Of a stretch of 64,000 bases of DNA, positions 35,051-43,988 are shown piece by piece; positions within the stretch are counted from its first letter, which is position 1; each line of letters opens with the position of its first letter. The notes under the pieces were generated by a model. It saw only the letters and a list, made by a program, of their open reading frames with translations, was not told the origin of the DNA and ran no database searches. This DNA comes from Gemmatimonas phototrophica (GTDB lineage: Bacteria; Gemmatimonadota; Gemmatimonadetes; Gemmatimonadales; Gemmatimonadaceae), in the NCBI GenBank assembly GCA_945869195.1, contig CAMBNV010000001.1, positions 310,001-374,000 on the forward strand, written 5' to 3'. Both the position numbers and the translations under genes were made by a program.

Positions 35051-36238
35051 CAGCACCTGGATCTCGTCGGGCCGCGCGTTGATGAAGTCGAGCTGCACTC
35101 GACCATCCTCGCGCAGCGAGACGGTCGCGGGGATCGAACTGTTGGTGAGGATCCAGCCCGCGGGGAGCACCACAATGTTCAGGGGGCGACCGAAGCCGCG
35201 GTCCCAGACAAGTTCGTCGCCCACGAGGCGGTAGCGCGCGCTGTCGGTGTAGGTCTCGTACATCCGCAGGCGCGTCGAGCCCCCGCCCAGCACCGGGGCG
35301 AATCGGAAGACCACGACTTCGGTGGCGGGTGTAACGCCTGAGACGTCGAGCCCCGCGCGCGTGATCGCGTCGCCCTTCAGCGTCTCCCAGCGAAGTTCCT
35401 CACCGGTGTCTAGGTCACGTGCGCGTGGGTTGGCGACGGTACTGCCGGCGCGCACGACGTTCAGATAGGTGCTCGTGCCGGGACGCGACTCGGTGTAGTC
35501 GTGGTAGAGATCAAAGGCGTGCGTCTCGGGCTGCTGCAGGAAGTAGATAATCTCGCGGTCCTGATGCGCTCGTTCCGAGAGGCGATTAGCCACCGCCGAC
35601 GCGGCCGCCGCGACCGCGGTGCGCCGATGCGGCACCGCACGGATCGTGAGCGGTGCCTCGACCGGCGTTGCATTCCAGAAGCTCACGCCAATCCGCCCGT
35701 CCGCCTCCTGCAGTACCTGAGACGGATAGTTCGACGCCACGAGCTCGTAGCCCCCCGGCAGCACGACGGCGTTGCGTTTGATGCCGAGCGGTCGCGTGAA
35801 GATGATCGTGTCACCACGAGCGAAGTAACTCACCCGATCTTCGTAGGTCTTGATAATCAGGAGGCGCGCTTCACCGTCGACGGGGACGGGGCGATTCAAC
35901 CGGACGCGGATATAGCGCCCGGCGGTGTCGGCGCTCCGTACGCCACCGGCCCTCGCCACCGCACCGCCGACTTCTTCAAACTGAAGCGGAGACCCGGTGC
36001 GTCGATCGAACACCGATTCGTCTGTCGCGATGCTGCCTGCGCGGATCGCATTGAAATAATGGGTTGCCCTCGGTGCGGTCGCCGTCACCTCGTAGGTGAT
36101 CCGGAACTGGCCGCTGCCGGGCGCCAAGAGTTCGTAGCGCGTGTAGGAGTCGCCGTCGGTCTGGCGCGGGGCGGTCACCTGCGCCGCGAGGGCGACCGGG
36201 ACGAGGGAGAGCAGGGCGAGACGGTGGGTGGCTTTCAT
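35030..36238 (-). CDS. Secreted protein of unknown function
   Basis: A 402-aa protein from the ATG at 36236-36238 with a signal peptide (HRLALLSLVPVALAAQ). TATTGT seven bases upstream of the ATG suggests a leaderless promoter; the frame beyond it is not used. The mature protein has two related halves: each has an NxxRAGS element (YFNAIRAGSIATDE and YLNVVRAGSTVANP), a T/tyrosine-rich ETYTDSARY / KTYEDRVSY element and a VVLPxG(Y/W) element. So it looks like an internal duplication of a roughly 180-residue beta-rich domain. I do not recognise the family. Confidence 0.75.
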   Translation of the reverse strand: MKATHRLALLSLVPVALAAQVTAPRQTDGDSYTRYELLAPGSGQFRITYEVTATAPRATHYFNAIRAGSIATDESVFDRRTGSPLQFEEVGGAVARAGGVRSADTAGRYIRVRLNRPVPVDGEARLLIIKTYEDRVSYFARGDTIIFTRPLGIKRNAVVLPGGYELVASNYPSQVLQEADGRIGVSFWNATPVEAPLTIRAVPHRRTAVAAAASAVANRLSERAHQDREIIYFLQQPETHAFDLYHDYTESRPGTSTYLNVVRAGSTVANPRARDLDTGEELRWETLKGDAITRAGLDVSGVTPATEVVVFRFAPVLGGGSTRLRMYETYTDSARYRLVGDELVWDRGFGRPLNIVVLPAGWILTNSSIPATVSLREDGRVQLDFINARPDEIQVLITARRR

Positions 36239-36291
36239 GAAGCGGACAATACGCGTTCCCAGCACCTGATGCGAGTCCGCTCCGACCGACG

Positions 36292-37725
36292 CTACCGCGA
36301 GTAGAACGCCCCTGGCACCTCGCCGAGCAGCGATGCCACGGGGGTAATACGGTACAGCCGCGTGAGCTGTGGCCCGAACGTCAGCCGCCAGATCGGCGTG
36401 GACGCCGGTGTGACCTCCACCGCCGTCACCGGTCCGGTCGATGCATTCTGTCCGGCGAGCATCCCGAACATGATCGCCGTATTTCCGTTGGGAAGTCGTC
36501 GCGCCGAGCCGACGAGGGCCGCGAAAATATCGGGCGCTCCGCGATACTCCCACACCTTCACGGCCGTTCTGGCTGTCGTGTTAATCTGGTACTCGATCGC
36601 GCGCGAGAACTCTCCGCCCGGCCGCTCAAAGCCGTTGTCGAACACGAGCACGCGACCCGGGGCCGGCTCGGAGACATAGTGCTGACCCCAGAACCGATTG
36701 GTGTCGGCAAGAGCGAGCGTCCCGTTCGTGCCGCCGAGCGTCCACTCGACCGTTGCGAAGTCGGGCGCGATCGAGATCACCTGATCGACGTTGCGCAGCG
36801 ACATCAGCACATTGCCGCGCGGCCCGTAGCTGAGTCCGTTCCCGTGGAGCCAGTTCCCCACGACCGTGCGCGAACCTCGCAGGACGCTCCAGTTGAGGAA
36901 GTCGAACGCGCTCCAGCGCTTCTGGACGGTGCCCGTCTCCGGCGACCATTCCCACAACGCCTCGCCGACCACCGTCTCGGCGCCAAGCACTCTGGTGTCG
37001 TTGGCGATGAAGAGGAGTGTGTTTTGCGACGTGGCGACGACGTCGTGGTGCATGCGGCCGTACATCGTGGGCGCAGCGAGCGAGGGGTGTGGCAGACGGT
37101 GCGCGAGCGTTCCGTCGAGTCGGTACGAGGTCAGACCGAGCGCACCATCAAGCATCGTGATGTCGCCATTCGCGCGGCGTGTCGCGCCAAAGAGCGAACC
37201 AACGAGCGACATCCAGCCGACGATCTCGCCATCCTCGACCATCAGCAGTCCACCGAACTGCGTCGCGCCAACCACTTCGATGAGCGCGACCGGAAGACTG
37301 GGTTCACCAGTCTCGTTGATCTGGATGGCACGCAACACCGGCGGCAGCGACTCCGTCATGAACGTCGCGCGCAGCGGCGGGCGCGTGCTACCCGGCGACG
37401 TGGCCTCGAGCGTGTAATCGCGCGCCTGACGGAGCCGTGGCAGAAGGAACTGGTGAACCAGGGCGCTCGAGTCAGTGGTGAGCGTGAGGACCGGCGTCCC
37501 CGCCGCACCCCACGTGACTGACGCCCGCGCCAGACGGCGCATGACGACGGTCACTCTACGCACAAGCGGTGAGCTGGTCGTGTCGATGATCAGGGTTTGG
37601 ACCTCGGGCGGGCCGGCGACTCCGACAGGTTCCTCGCACGCACCAACCACGAGCACGAGCGTTGCGATCAGCAGGTCGCGCCGCAGAACGAGGAGTCTCC
37701 GTGGCGGTCGTGACACCCCACTCAT
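36292..37725 (-). CDS. Arylsulfotransferase (ASST) family lipoprotein
   Basis: A 477-aa protein with a lipobox (VVGAC near residue 30). The beta-propeller of aryl-sulfate sulfotransferases is recognised from MHHDVVATSQNTLLFIAND, WLHGNGLSYGPRGNVLMSLR, FWGQHYVSEPAPGRVLVFDN and ARRLPNGNTAIMFG; the His in GQH and the NG-DNG loops are characteristic. ASST enzymes move sulfate between phenols, using a transient sulfo-histidine, in the periplasm. Its start overlaps the stop of the upstream membrane protein gene as ATGA. The length is shorter than enterobacterial AssT (about 600 aa), as usual in the wider family. Confidence 0.82.
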   Translation of the reverse strand: MSGVSRPPRRLLVLRRDLLIATLVLVVGACEEPVGVAGPPEVQTLIIDTTSSPLVRRVTVVMRRLARASVTWGAAGTPVLTLTTDSSALVHQFLLPRLRQARDYTLEATSPGSTRPPLRATFMTESLPPVLRAIQINETGEPSLPVALIEVVGATQFGGLLMVEDGEIVGWMSLVGSLFGATRRANGDITMLDGALGLTSYRLDGTLAHRLPHPSLAAPTMYGRMHHDVVATSQNTLLFIANDTRVLGAETVVGEALWEWSPETGTVQKRWSAFDFLNWSVLRGSRTVVGNWLHGNGLSYGPRGNVLMSLRNVDQVISIAPDFATVEWTLGGTNGTLALADTNRFWGQHYVSEPAPGRVLVFDNGFERPGGEFSRAIEYQINTTARTAVKVWEYRGAPDIFAALVGSARRLPNGNTAIMFGMLAGQNASTGPVTAVEVTPASTPIWRLTFGPQLTRLYRITPVASLLGEVPGAFYSR

Positions 37726-38405
37726 CGGGTGAGGCGCCAGGCCGCTATCGTCACGAGCGTCACGGTGAGGAGCGCCGTCATGATACTCACGCCACGATAG
37801 AGCTTGGCGAGGGCAGCATACTTGGCCTGATTGATCTGCGCGATAGTCAGGAGCTGGTCAGCGAGTTCGGTATTGAGGTTGTCGAGGCGCAGCGCTTCCC
37901 AGATCTGACGGAACTCCCCCCGCCCGCGCCGCGTGATGTCGCCATGAAAGAGCACGCGCATCGACTCGCCCGCCGTGCCGACGGTCGGGAGCGGGTCAGT
38001 CGTTGCGCCCGACCCGCGGGGGCGCAGGGCCTCAATCGCTTTGAAGATGTAGTAGATCGTCGTGAGGACATAGGCGACGATCTCGGTCTGCGCGATCGTA
38101 CCCCAGAGGCCGTCCCTAGGAATAAACGAGTCGCCCCCACGAACGACGATAATGACCACGACCGCATTGAGCACCGAGATGATCACGAGGGCGAACCGCG
38201 CCTTTTTGTCCGCGAGTTCGATCAGGTCCTGCCCTGCCCTGACGGCGCTGAGCAGCGCTTTGTAGCGAAACGCCGGCTCGAGCGGCTCGCGCTCGATACC
38301 GAGACGCTTCGCCTCTTTCTCGCGCCTTTTGGCGTCCTTCTCGTCCACGGGCGTCGAAGGGAGCAGCGGTGCAGTCATCGGATCGGGGAGCGGGGGAATA
38401 GACAT
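37722..38405 (-). CDS. PycTM-like membrane protein
   Basis: A 227-aa protein from the ATG at 38405 (others at 38441 and 38378 are possible). A lysine/glutamate-rich N-terminus precedes ALLSAVRAGQDLIELADKKA and a membrane helix (FALVIISVLNAVVVIIVV), a second helix near IAYVLTTIYYIFKAI, then a soluble part and a last helix. The ADKKA-before-helix arrangement, and LADQLLTIAQINQAKYAALA before the final helix, resemble the Pycsar effector transmembrane domain (PycTM/DUF5706). No nucleotide cyclase is next door; the gene is instead coupled to an arylsulfotransferase. The fold assignment is tentative. Confidence 0.5.
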   Translation of the reverse strand: MSIPPLPDPMTAPLLPSTPVDEKDAKRREKEAKRLGIEREPLEPAFRYKALLSAVRAGQDLIELADKKARFALVIISVLNAVVVIIVVRGGDSFIPRDGLWGTIAQTEIVAYVLTTIYYIFKAIEALRPRGSGATTDPLPTVGTAGESMRVLFHGDITRRGRGEFRQIWEALRLDNLNTELADQLLTIAQINQAKYAALAKLYRGVSIMTALLTVTLVTIAAWRLTR

Positions 38406-38507
38406 CGCTTCAAGATCGCACGCCGAAGGCCAGCCAGCCACCCTTTACGACCCGAAGTCCACTCGTCGACCGTCTGCCGGAGCCCAACCCTGCTGCTCGG
38501 GGCGCGC

Positions 38508-40655
38508 TCAGCGGGCACGTCGCAACGTGATCCCGACTAGCAACGATCGTGGAAGTCCGCCCTCGTACACGAGGGGCAGCCCGGCCGCATAGTCGGGATT
38601 AATGAATGCGCTCCCGACGAACCGTGCGTCGGTCACATTCTCGGCCGAGAGCGACGCGCGTGCAATCACCCCTCCCGCGAGTTGACGCTCCGCGGAGGCC
38701 GACGCGCGGTACACCGTGAAACCCGGTACCTCGACCGCATTACGATCGTCAGCGAAGTAGTCGCTGTTGTGTTGCCCACCAAGCTCGAGCGAGAGCCAGC
38801 GCGCCAGGGGAGGCTGCCAGGCAAGGACGACGTTCACCACCCGGCCTGGGAGTCCAGCGACGCGATTGCCGCTGTAGTCCGCGCTCGCGCCCGGGACGCC
38901 GAGATAGATCGAGTCTATCACGTAGCGATCATAGGCATTGCGAGAGAAGGTGCCGGCGAAACGCGCCGAGAGGCCGCCGGCAAAGTGGCCCGAGAGGGCG
39001 AGCTCAAGACCGCGACGCTGGACCTGGCCGGCGGTGAGATAGAAGCCCCCGCCGTTGTAGGGCTGCGGCTCACCGTCGACCTTCACCCGATAGAGCGCCG
39101 CGTCGACGAAGAGCCCGATCAGAGGACCACGCGCCAACGTGACGTACCGACGCACGCCCGTCTCAATGGTGTTTGACAGAATGGGATCGAGCAGCGGATT
39201 CAGCGCGTTTATTGGGCCCGGCAGACCGACGCTCGGCGGATCGGTCTCGTTGCCAGCAGGGATCTCGACGCCCGCACCGTAGCTCGCATATACGTTTGTG
39301 CCATTGGCCGCGTGCCAGCTGATCCCGCCACGGGGAGACACGCGAGAGAAGCGACGGGTCGCGTCGAGCGACGGGGTGATGCGGTCGCGGTAGAAGTAGC
39401 TCAGGTCGTCATAGCGCGCGCCAACGAGAAGCGTGAGATCCGACCGAAGCGCAATCTCGTCCTGCACGAAGACGCCACCATTTTGCGCCCCTTCACGCTT
39501 GTTCTGGAGCAGCGTGTTGCCGCGCGTGTTGCCAGCGCTGAGAGTGTAAAACTCAACGGCCCCGTCCTGATAGGCGAGGTCGCCACCGAAGCGGAGTCTG
39601 TGGCCAAGGCCACCGGTCGCGAACCGGGTACCCCACGACCCCGACCCGCCCACGTGATAGCGATTAAAGTCACGGTACATGTTCCGCTCGGAGCGTTGCA
39701 GCTGCTTGGGGTTCACAAACAGCATCGCGCTCACATCTGACGAGACACCCACGGGCTGGTCGAGCGTGACGCCCAGTCGCACCAGGCGATTGAAGCGGCG
39801 CTCATCGCGGTCAAGGTACGTTGCGTTGGACTGCTGCGGGTCAGCAGCGTACTGGATCGGTGTGAGCGCACCCGGGATCCGAAACAGGTTACTCGCACCC
39901 GCGAGCTGTACCCCAATGCGCCCCGCTCGTCTCGTCGGTACCACGAGACCGCCGACGAACTGGGTGCGCGACGCGTCGGAGTGTTCGCGCCAGCCAGCAA
40001 ACGTTGTCCGCGTAAGCGAGAGCCAGCTACTCGCCGGGCCAATGCTCGCGCCAACACGCGCGACGGTGCGGAGCAGACCGAAGCTCCCCGACTCCTGCGT
40101 GAGCTCGAGGAAGTCCCGCTCGAACGCGGGCATCGAGCTCAGACTCACGATGCCGCCCGCGGCATTCCCCCAGGCGGCGCTTCCGTTAGACCGCATCACC
40201 TCGATCCGCTCGATCGTCGCGAGGTCGATCTGATCGAATGCGGTGCGGCCATCGGGCTCGGTCTCGGGAATTCCGTCGAGTACCACACGGATCCCGCGGG
40301 ATGTTCCGGCGTTGGAGCGGTCCCCTGCCCCGCGCGCACCAAAACCACGGATCGTGAGGCGGATGTCATGCGTTCCGTACCGAGACTGCGCGAACACACC
40401 CGGGACCTGCTGGAGCGCCTGATCGATACCGACGCCGGCACGACCCGCCCACTGCTCGGCCGAGACGATCGAGACGGCGAGCGGGACCTGCATGAGACTG
40501 CGGCGTTCGCGCGTGGCAGTGACGATGACGGTGCGCAGGTCGACGCGCGAACTGTCGCGCGTCGTATCACGCACCACCGCTTGGGCGCCGGTGGTGAGAG
40601 GTATCGACACCAACAGGAGGGCCATCGGGACGCACAGGAACGTGGGCAGAACCAT
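38508..40655 (-). CDS. TonB-dependent outer membrane receptor
   Basis: A 715-aa protein from the ATG at 40653-40655, with a signal peptide (LCVPMALLLVSIPLTTGAQA). The plug domain shows VDLRTVIVTATRERRSLMQV, ALQQVPGVFAQSRYGTHD, RLTIRGFGARG and IERIEVMRSNGSAAWGNAAGG, all standard for TonB receptors. The barrel ends in a C-terminal aromatic-poor VGITLRRAR instead of a final Phe. No siderophore or vitamin gene is adjacent, so the ligand is unknown; the long extracellular loops and FecA-like plug fit an iron chelate. It is probably monocistronic. Confidence 0.9.
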   Translation of the reverse strand: MVLPTFLCVPMALLLVSIPLTTGAQAVVRDTTRDSSRVDLRTVIVTATRERRSLMQVPLAVSIVSAEQWAGRAGVGIDQALQQVPGVFAQSRYGTHDIRLTIRGFGARGAGDRSNAGTSRGIRVVLDGIPETEPDGRTAFDQIDLATIERIEVMRSNGSAAWGNAAGGIVSLSSMPAFERDFLELTQESGSFGLLRTVARVGASIGPASSWLSLTRTTFAGWREHSDASRTQFVGGLVVPTRRAGRIGVQLAGASNLFRIPGALTPIQYAADPQQSNATYLDRDERRFNRLVRLGVTLDQPVGVSSDVSAMLFVNPKQLQRSERNMYRDFNRYHVGGSGSWGTRFATGGLGHRLRFGGDLAYQDGAVEFYTLSAGNTRGNTLLQNKREGAQNGGVFVQDEIALRSDLTLLVGARYDDLSYFYRDRITPSLDATRRFSRVSPRGGISWHAANGTNVYASYGAGVEIPAGNETDPPSVGLPGPINALNPLLDPILSNTIETGVRRYVTLARGPLIGLFVDAALYRVKVDGEPQPYNGGGFYLTAGQVQRRGLELALSGHFAGGLSARFAGTFSRNAYDRYVIDSIYLGVPGASADYSGNRVAGLPGRVVNVVLAWQPPLARWLSLELGGQHNSDYFADDRNAVEVPGFTVYRASASAERQLAGGVIARASLSAENVTDARFVGSAFINPDYAAGLPLVYEGGLPRSLLVGITLRRAR

Positions 40656-40745
40656 GAAGTCGAAGCAGCCTATGATGTCAGGTGAGAATCCGTACAACCG
40701 TCACTACGCGCGACCGAACGTGCGCGTTGTATCGCCCTCCCCTGT

Positions 40746-41714
40746 TCACCGTGCCGCCTGCACCTCGTCGAGGCGCGAGATGTCCATCGACAGGATGCCG
40801 TCAGCCCCGGCCGGATTGAAAATATTCGTGAACATCTGGTCCCAGACGACCTCGGCCGCCTTATACGACGTGCGTGCGTGCACCGTTGCCGAGAAGGTGT
40901 CGTCGATCCCGCTCAGCAGCAGCAGAAACTCGGCATTGCGCGCCTCTAATTGATCGGAGGAAAGCCCCCAGAGCGGGCTCTCCGGGGTGATCGGATGCAC
41001 GACCGTCCACGCGAGCGGGAAAAACGTCACTCGGGAGCGATCGAGAGCGAGCGGGCGATAGCGGCGCGCCGACGCGCCGTTGACTGTCTCCACAAAGCTG
41101 TACGAAAGCGTCGCCGACAGCTCGATCAGCTCGTTCTTGCGACGGTTCGCCATCCGAATCATAAGGGCCCGCCCGCCCTGGAACGGAGCGATGACCGCAC
41201 AACGGCTGAACGTGACGGCTGCCGTCGGACGAGCGAATCGCGCGAAAACGAGTCCCGTGATCACCGCCTGCGCGAGGAGGCTCACGAACGATTCTATGGT
41301 CACAATCCAGTGCGCGGCAAGACCGTGCGGCGCCAAGTTGCCGTATCCAATCGTCGCGAATGTCTCAATGCTCAAGAAGAAAGCGCGCGCGAGCGCACCG
41401 CCGACCGACTCCGACACGGGCCCGACGATCGCCCCCGGGCCGCAGAGAACAAACGCCACAGTGAACGCGATGTTGAGACCGAGGTAACTGAGCGCGACCC
41501 AGCCAAGAAAGTGCGGCCAGCTCGCGACGAGCGACGCATGGTAGACGCTCACGACCTCGGACCAGGGCAGGCCGTCGCGGCGCACGTTGAAGCTGCCGTC
41601 TGGATTGAGCAGGCGACGTTCGCTGGCGGCCGAGACAACAGACCCGAATCCCGGGTCGCTGCTCTCCTCTACGCTGCGCGGCTCCTGGATCGCGGTGAAG
41701 TTCATCGTCTGCAT
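40746..41714 (-). CDS. KirBac-type inward-rectifier potassium channel
   Basis: A 322-aa protein. TM1 is at about 69-92, the pore loop carries the selectivity filter TIGYG at 121-125, and TM2 is at about 134-158. After it the cytoplasmic immunoglobulin-like Kir domain begins with FARFARPTAAVTFSRCAVI, and contains RMANRRKNELIELSATL and WTVVHPITPESPLWGL, all characteristic of KirBac proteins. It forms a tetrameric K+ channel in the inner membrane. In the ancestral order it lay 54 bp downstream of the DUF1080 gene now split by the insert. Confidence 0.92.
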   Translation of the reverse strand: MQTMNFTAIQEPRSVEESSDPGFGSVVSAASERRLLNPDGSFNVRRDGLPWSEVVSVYHASLVASWPHFLGWVALSYLGLNIAFTVAFVLCGPGAIVGPVSESVGGALARAFFLSIETFATIGYGNLAPHGLAAHWIVTIESFVSLLAQAVITGLVFARFARPTAAVTFSRCAVIAPFQGGRALMIRMANRRKNELIELSATLSYSFVETVNGASARRYRPLALDRSRVTFFPLAWTVVHPITPESPLWGLSSDQLEARNAEFLLLLSGIDDTFSATVHARTSYKAAEVVWDQMFTNIFNPAGADGILSMDISRLDEVQAAR

Positions 41715-41768
41715 GAGTGCTCGCCAGGGTGCGATGAGTTGGACTCGATCGCGTGGTGGCGCTGCCGC

Positions 41769-41828
41769 TCACGGTGCAAGCGGCTGCGCCCAGATGTTTC
41801 GAAACCGGACCGAGTGTCCATGGTCCTG
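41769..41828 (-). pseudogene. DUF1080 gene, separated 3' end
   Basis: The minus strand reads QDHGHSVRFRNIWAQPLAP and a stop at 41769. This is the canonical C-terminus of DUF1080 (3-keto-disaccharide hydrolase) proteins (QDHGxPVRFRNIW). It is exactly the piece missing from the gene at 45621-46334. The bases upstream of it, beyond 41828, belong to an unrelated helicase remnant. Confidence 0.85.
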
Positions 41829-42470
41829 CGCGCGAACATAACGCAGATTGATGCAGGCGGCATCCTCGACATCGCGATGGCGGGAACGTCGGCCACGTTG
41901 CTCGCGCGCACGTGGGAATCGGCGATGCTGGTGAACGTGGACCACGACACCCTGCGCCCCATCCTCCACAACCCTGAGGCGATGGCCACCGTGGAGCGCA
42001 TCGAAGGCTGGCGCGCCGTCCGCGATACCATCATCGAAATCATCATCAACAAAAGCGAGATGATGAAGGATCTGACGGACAAGGCGAAGGACAAGGACTT
42101 GTCGGCAAAAGAGAAAAAGCAGCTCACAGACCAGGAGAAGGAATACAGGTCCAAGCGCAAGCTGGTGCACGAAAAGCTCATCACGCTCGCAACGCGTATC
42201 CCGGCCTTCATGTATCTGACCGACTTCCGAGAGAACACGCTCCAGGATGTCAACACCCAGATTGAACCCGACTTGTTTCAGACCGTGACTGACCTGACGG
42301 TAAAGAACTTCCACCTGCTTATGCGGCTCAAGGTGTTCAACACCGAGCATTTGAATCAGGCTGTGTTTGCCTTCCGGCGCTACGAAGATGCGTCACTCCG
42401 CTATACAGGCATCGAAAGCCAGGAGGGCCAGACCCACTACGGGCTGCACGACACCGTCGAGGCTATCTGA
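41829..42470 (+). pseudogene. DEAD/DEAH-type helicase or restriction enzyme, 3' remnant
   Basis: About 213 residues ending at 42470, open upstream only into the reverse of the native Kir and DUF1080 genes. Recognised from AGGILDIAMAGTSATLLA, WESAMLVNVDHDTLRPIL, RIPAFMYLTDFRENTLQDV and FRRYEDASLRYTGI, which recall the C-terminus of large DEAD/DEAH-box proteins of restriction-like systems. The helicase motifs are absent because the insert begins inside the gene. An ATG at 41820 is in frame but lies in native DNA and is coincidental. The family name is from memory; the truncation follows from the border analysis. Confidence 0.65.
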
Positions 42471-42534
42471 TATTCCCAATCAGGACATTTTGTTAGCAAC
42501 CATTAGACAATATCTCAAGCCCGGCCAGCACGTG

Positions 42535-42861
42535 ATGCGGCTGCTCACCGCAGAAGAATGCGGCCCTATTACGTCGCTCACATATATTCCTGAAGCGAAG
42601 ATGCAAGCGATTTACTCCTCCAAATGTCGTGGTGCAATTATTCCCGCCCGATGCACGCTTTCTGAGCTGGAGGAACTCGGGGGATGCATCGCTGCTGAGG
42701 CACATCACACGAAAAGCAGGAAGCCGCGAAAAAGCTTGGATGCCGTATTTGAGAAGATCGAACAGTTAACTCTGAAGTCTTGCGACGAGAATTCTCCAAT
42801 TCAGGAAAAATCAAATCCTCAATTGAAGAACAAACCGAATTTAGTTTCGGTAAAGAAATAG
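42535..42861 (+). CDS. Hypothetical protein in insert
   Basis: About 108 aa from ATG 42535; the frame is open from 42367, and TTG 42490 with AGGA nearby is another possible start. It contains ITSLTYIPEAKMQAIYSSKC and CTLSELEELGGCIAAEAHH, followed by a lysine-rich tail. No family recognised. The tail (NPQLKNKPNLVSVKK) overlaps another ORF and may be out-of-frame sequence after an indel. Composition is more AT-rich than the chromosome around it. Confidence 0.35.
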   Translation: MRLLTAEECGPITSLTYIPEAKMQAIYSSKCRGAIIPARCTLSELEELGGCIAAEAHHTKSRKPRKSLDAVFEKIEQLTLKSCDENSPIQEKSNPQLKNKPNLVSVKK

Positions 42862-43058
42862 CAGATATCTTTGCAGATTCACTTTCGATCCCCAAACCCC
42901 ACCTCGGGTATGCTGAACGAATGGTGACCGGATCCGCAAAAGCGTGTCGAGACAACTGGAGGCGGTGGATGGGGATTAGTCAACTGATCCAGCGGGTTGT
43001 TCCTTGCGTAAAAAGGCTGTACCGTGCTGAGAGTACAAATCCCGATCGCCATCTCTGA
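42780..43058 (+). CDS. Hypothetical protein in insert
   Basis: A 92-aa frame overlapping the preceding ORF by 82 bp. The central stretch EFSFGKEIADIFADSLSIPK reads like protein and could be the frameshifted continuation of the preceding ORF rather than a separate gene. No family recognised and no ribosome site seen. Confidence 0.3.
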   Translation: MRREFSNSGKIKSSIEEQTEFSFGKEIADIFADSLSIPKPHLGYAERMVTGSAKACRDNWRRWMGISQLIQRVVPCVKRLYRAESTNPDRHL

Positions 43059-43105
43059 TAACGGCTTTGTTGCCGGTGACGCTTTCTAACCAAGAGGAAC
43101 CTAGA

Positions 43106-43504
43106 ATGTCCGAGACGTTTGAGAAACTGATGAATGGATCTGATGGTGGGTTGGCCCTGCTCCAGGTTTTGGCAGAGAACAGTTTCGACTCCGTGTTGAT
43201 CACGGATGCATCGGTGGAGGGCAAGATTATCTATGCCAACAAGTCGTTCACAAAACTCACTGGCCATGACTCATCCGAAATAATCGGCAAGACGCCTCGG
43301 ATTCTTCAAGGCACGGGAACAGATCCGAAGGTCATCGCGAGGCTTTCCGCAGCATTGAAGTCGGGCGGAAAATTTGAAGGCAAGGCGATTAACTATAAGA
43401 AAGATGGCACACCCTTCATCATGTATTGGCGTGTGCTGCCTATCAAAGTTGGCAAGAAAATTGTCGCTTGGGTTGCTATCCAGCGTGAAGGATCGGTCAT
43501 CTAA
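43106..43504 (+). CDS. Single PAS-domain protein, LOV-like without the reactive cysteine
   Basis: A 132-aa protein from ATG 43106, with AGAGGAA at 43093-43099 as ribosome site. It is almost entirely one PAS domain: FDSVLITDASVEGKIIYANK, SFTKLTGHDSSEIIGKTPRI, LQGTGTDPKVIARL and INYKKDGTPFIMYWRVLPI. The layout is LOV-like, but where LOV proteins have N-C-R-F-L-Q this one has T-P-R-I-L-Q, so the flavin-adduct cysteine is missing. With no output domain it may be a sensor partner or a piece of a larger system left in the insert. Ligand unknown. Confidence 0.75.
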   Translation: MSETFEKLMNGSDGGLALLQVLAENSFDSVLITDASVEGKIIYANKSFTKLTGHDSSEIIGKTPRILQGTGTDPKVIARLSAALKSGGKFEGKAINYKKDGTPFIMYWRVLPIKVGKKIVAWVAIQREGSVI

Positions 43505-43700
43505 GACGTGTATTCTCGCGATTCTGTAATTCTTAAACGAGTGCAGAAGCAGAGTTGGAGCGCGTCATCTGGTGCCCAGGCATGCGTCGACAGCAGATCC
43601 CAGGTAAGGGCGAGCCTGTCGATCGCCGCAATCGGCAGCTACATCGCTACTCAGGTTGTAGTAAGGGTGGTGGGATTGACTTTCCGATAAAAGGCCTATC

Positions 43701-43862
43701 ATGCGTGTATTGATTGTCGGCGCCAGCAAGGGGATCAGATTGGAAACGACCCGCCAAGCCCTCGATACCGGTCATGAGGTGCGCGCCTCGGCTCCGCGCG
43801 AGTGCTTGGCGGTCACGCCAGCGAGTACGTCGGGCAGCCTGAGGAGTCCCTGGGTGATGTAG
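43701..43862 (+). pseudogene. NAD(P)-binding Rossmann protein, 5' remnant
   Basis: The ATG at 43701 opens 53 codons. The first about 31 read MRVLIVGASKGIRLETTRQA then LDTGHEVRA, the start of NAD(P)H-binding (NmrA/epimerase-like) proteins with a GASxGIG-type loop. Plausible protein ends near 43793, where the opposite-strand photolyase-like remnant begins. The stop is at 43860-43862. The loop's last Gly is changed to Arg. The 197 bp before it (43505-43700) hold only a 60-aa frame I cannot support. Confidence 0.55.
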
Positions 43863-43988
43863 GACGAGAGGCCAGTGACCGCGCCCTCAATAGCCGTTTC
43901 GGCTGCGCGGATAGTCGCTGGGCCGCACAGCACTGACGCGCGCCAGAACGGCTTGACGTGTAGGCGGAAAAGTCTCGTGCAGCATCAT
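43795..43988 (-). pseudogene. Photolyase-like FAD-binding protein, 5' remnant
   Basis: Tandem ATGs at 43988 and 43985 overlap the stop of the photolyase gene (ATGA-type coupling). The frame reads HETFPPTRQAVLARV and DYPRSRNGY, then needs a one-base shift near 43888 to continue IEGAVTGLSSYITQGLLRLP and DVLAGVTAKHS. These match the N-terminus of FAD-binding photolyase-like proteins (YxRTRNxxxGAVTxLSPYxxxG). Similarity ends at about 43795, next to the Rossmann remnant on the other strand. Thus it is both frameshifted and truncated. Confidence 0.6.

Noticed and set aside
41780-41835. Target-site duplication or terminal inverted repeats for the 3.79-kb insert
   Set aside because: Compared both junctions by eye: at most one or two shared bases, and the insert ends are not inverted copies. 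A standard transposon is not supported.
41820-42470. A 216-aa gene starting at ATG 41820
   Set aside because: The ATG lies in the native DUF1080 end, and the protein lacks the front of its family; it is a 3' remnant.
43508-43690. 60-aa ORF after the PAS gene
   Set aside because: No recognisable protein pattern, ribosome site or partner; left unannotated.
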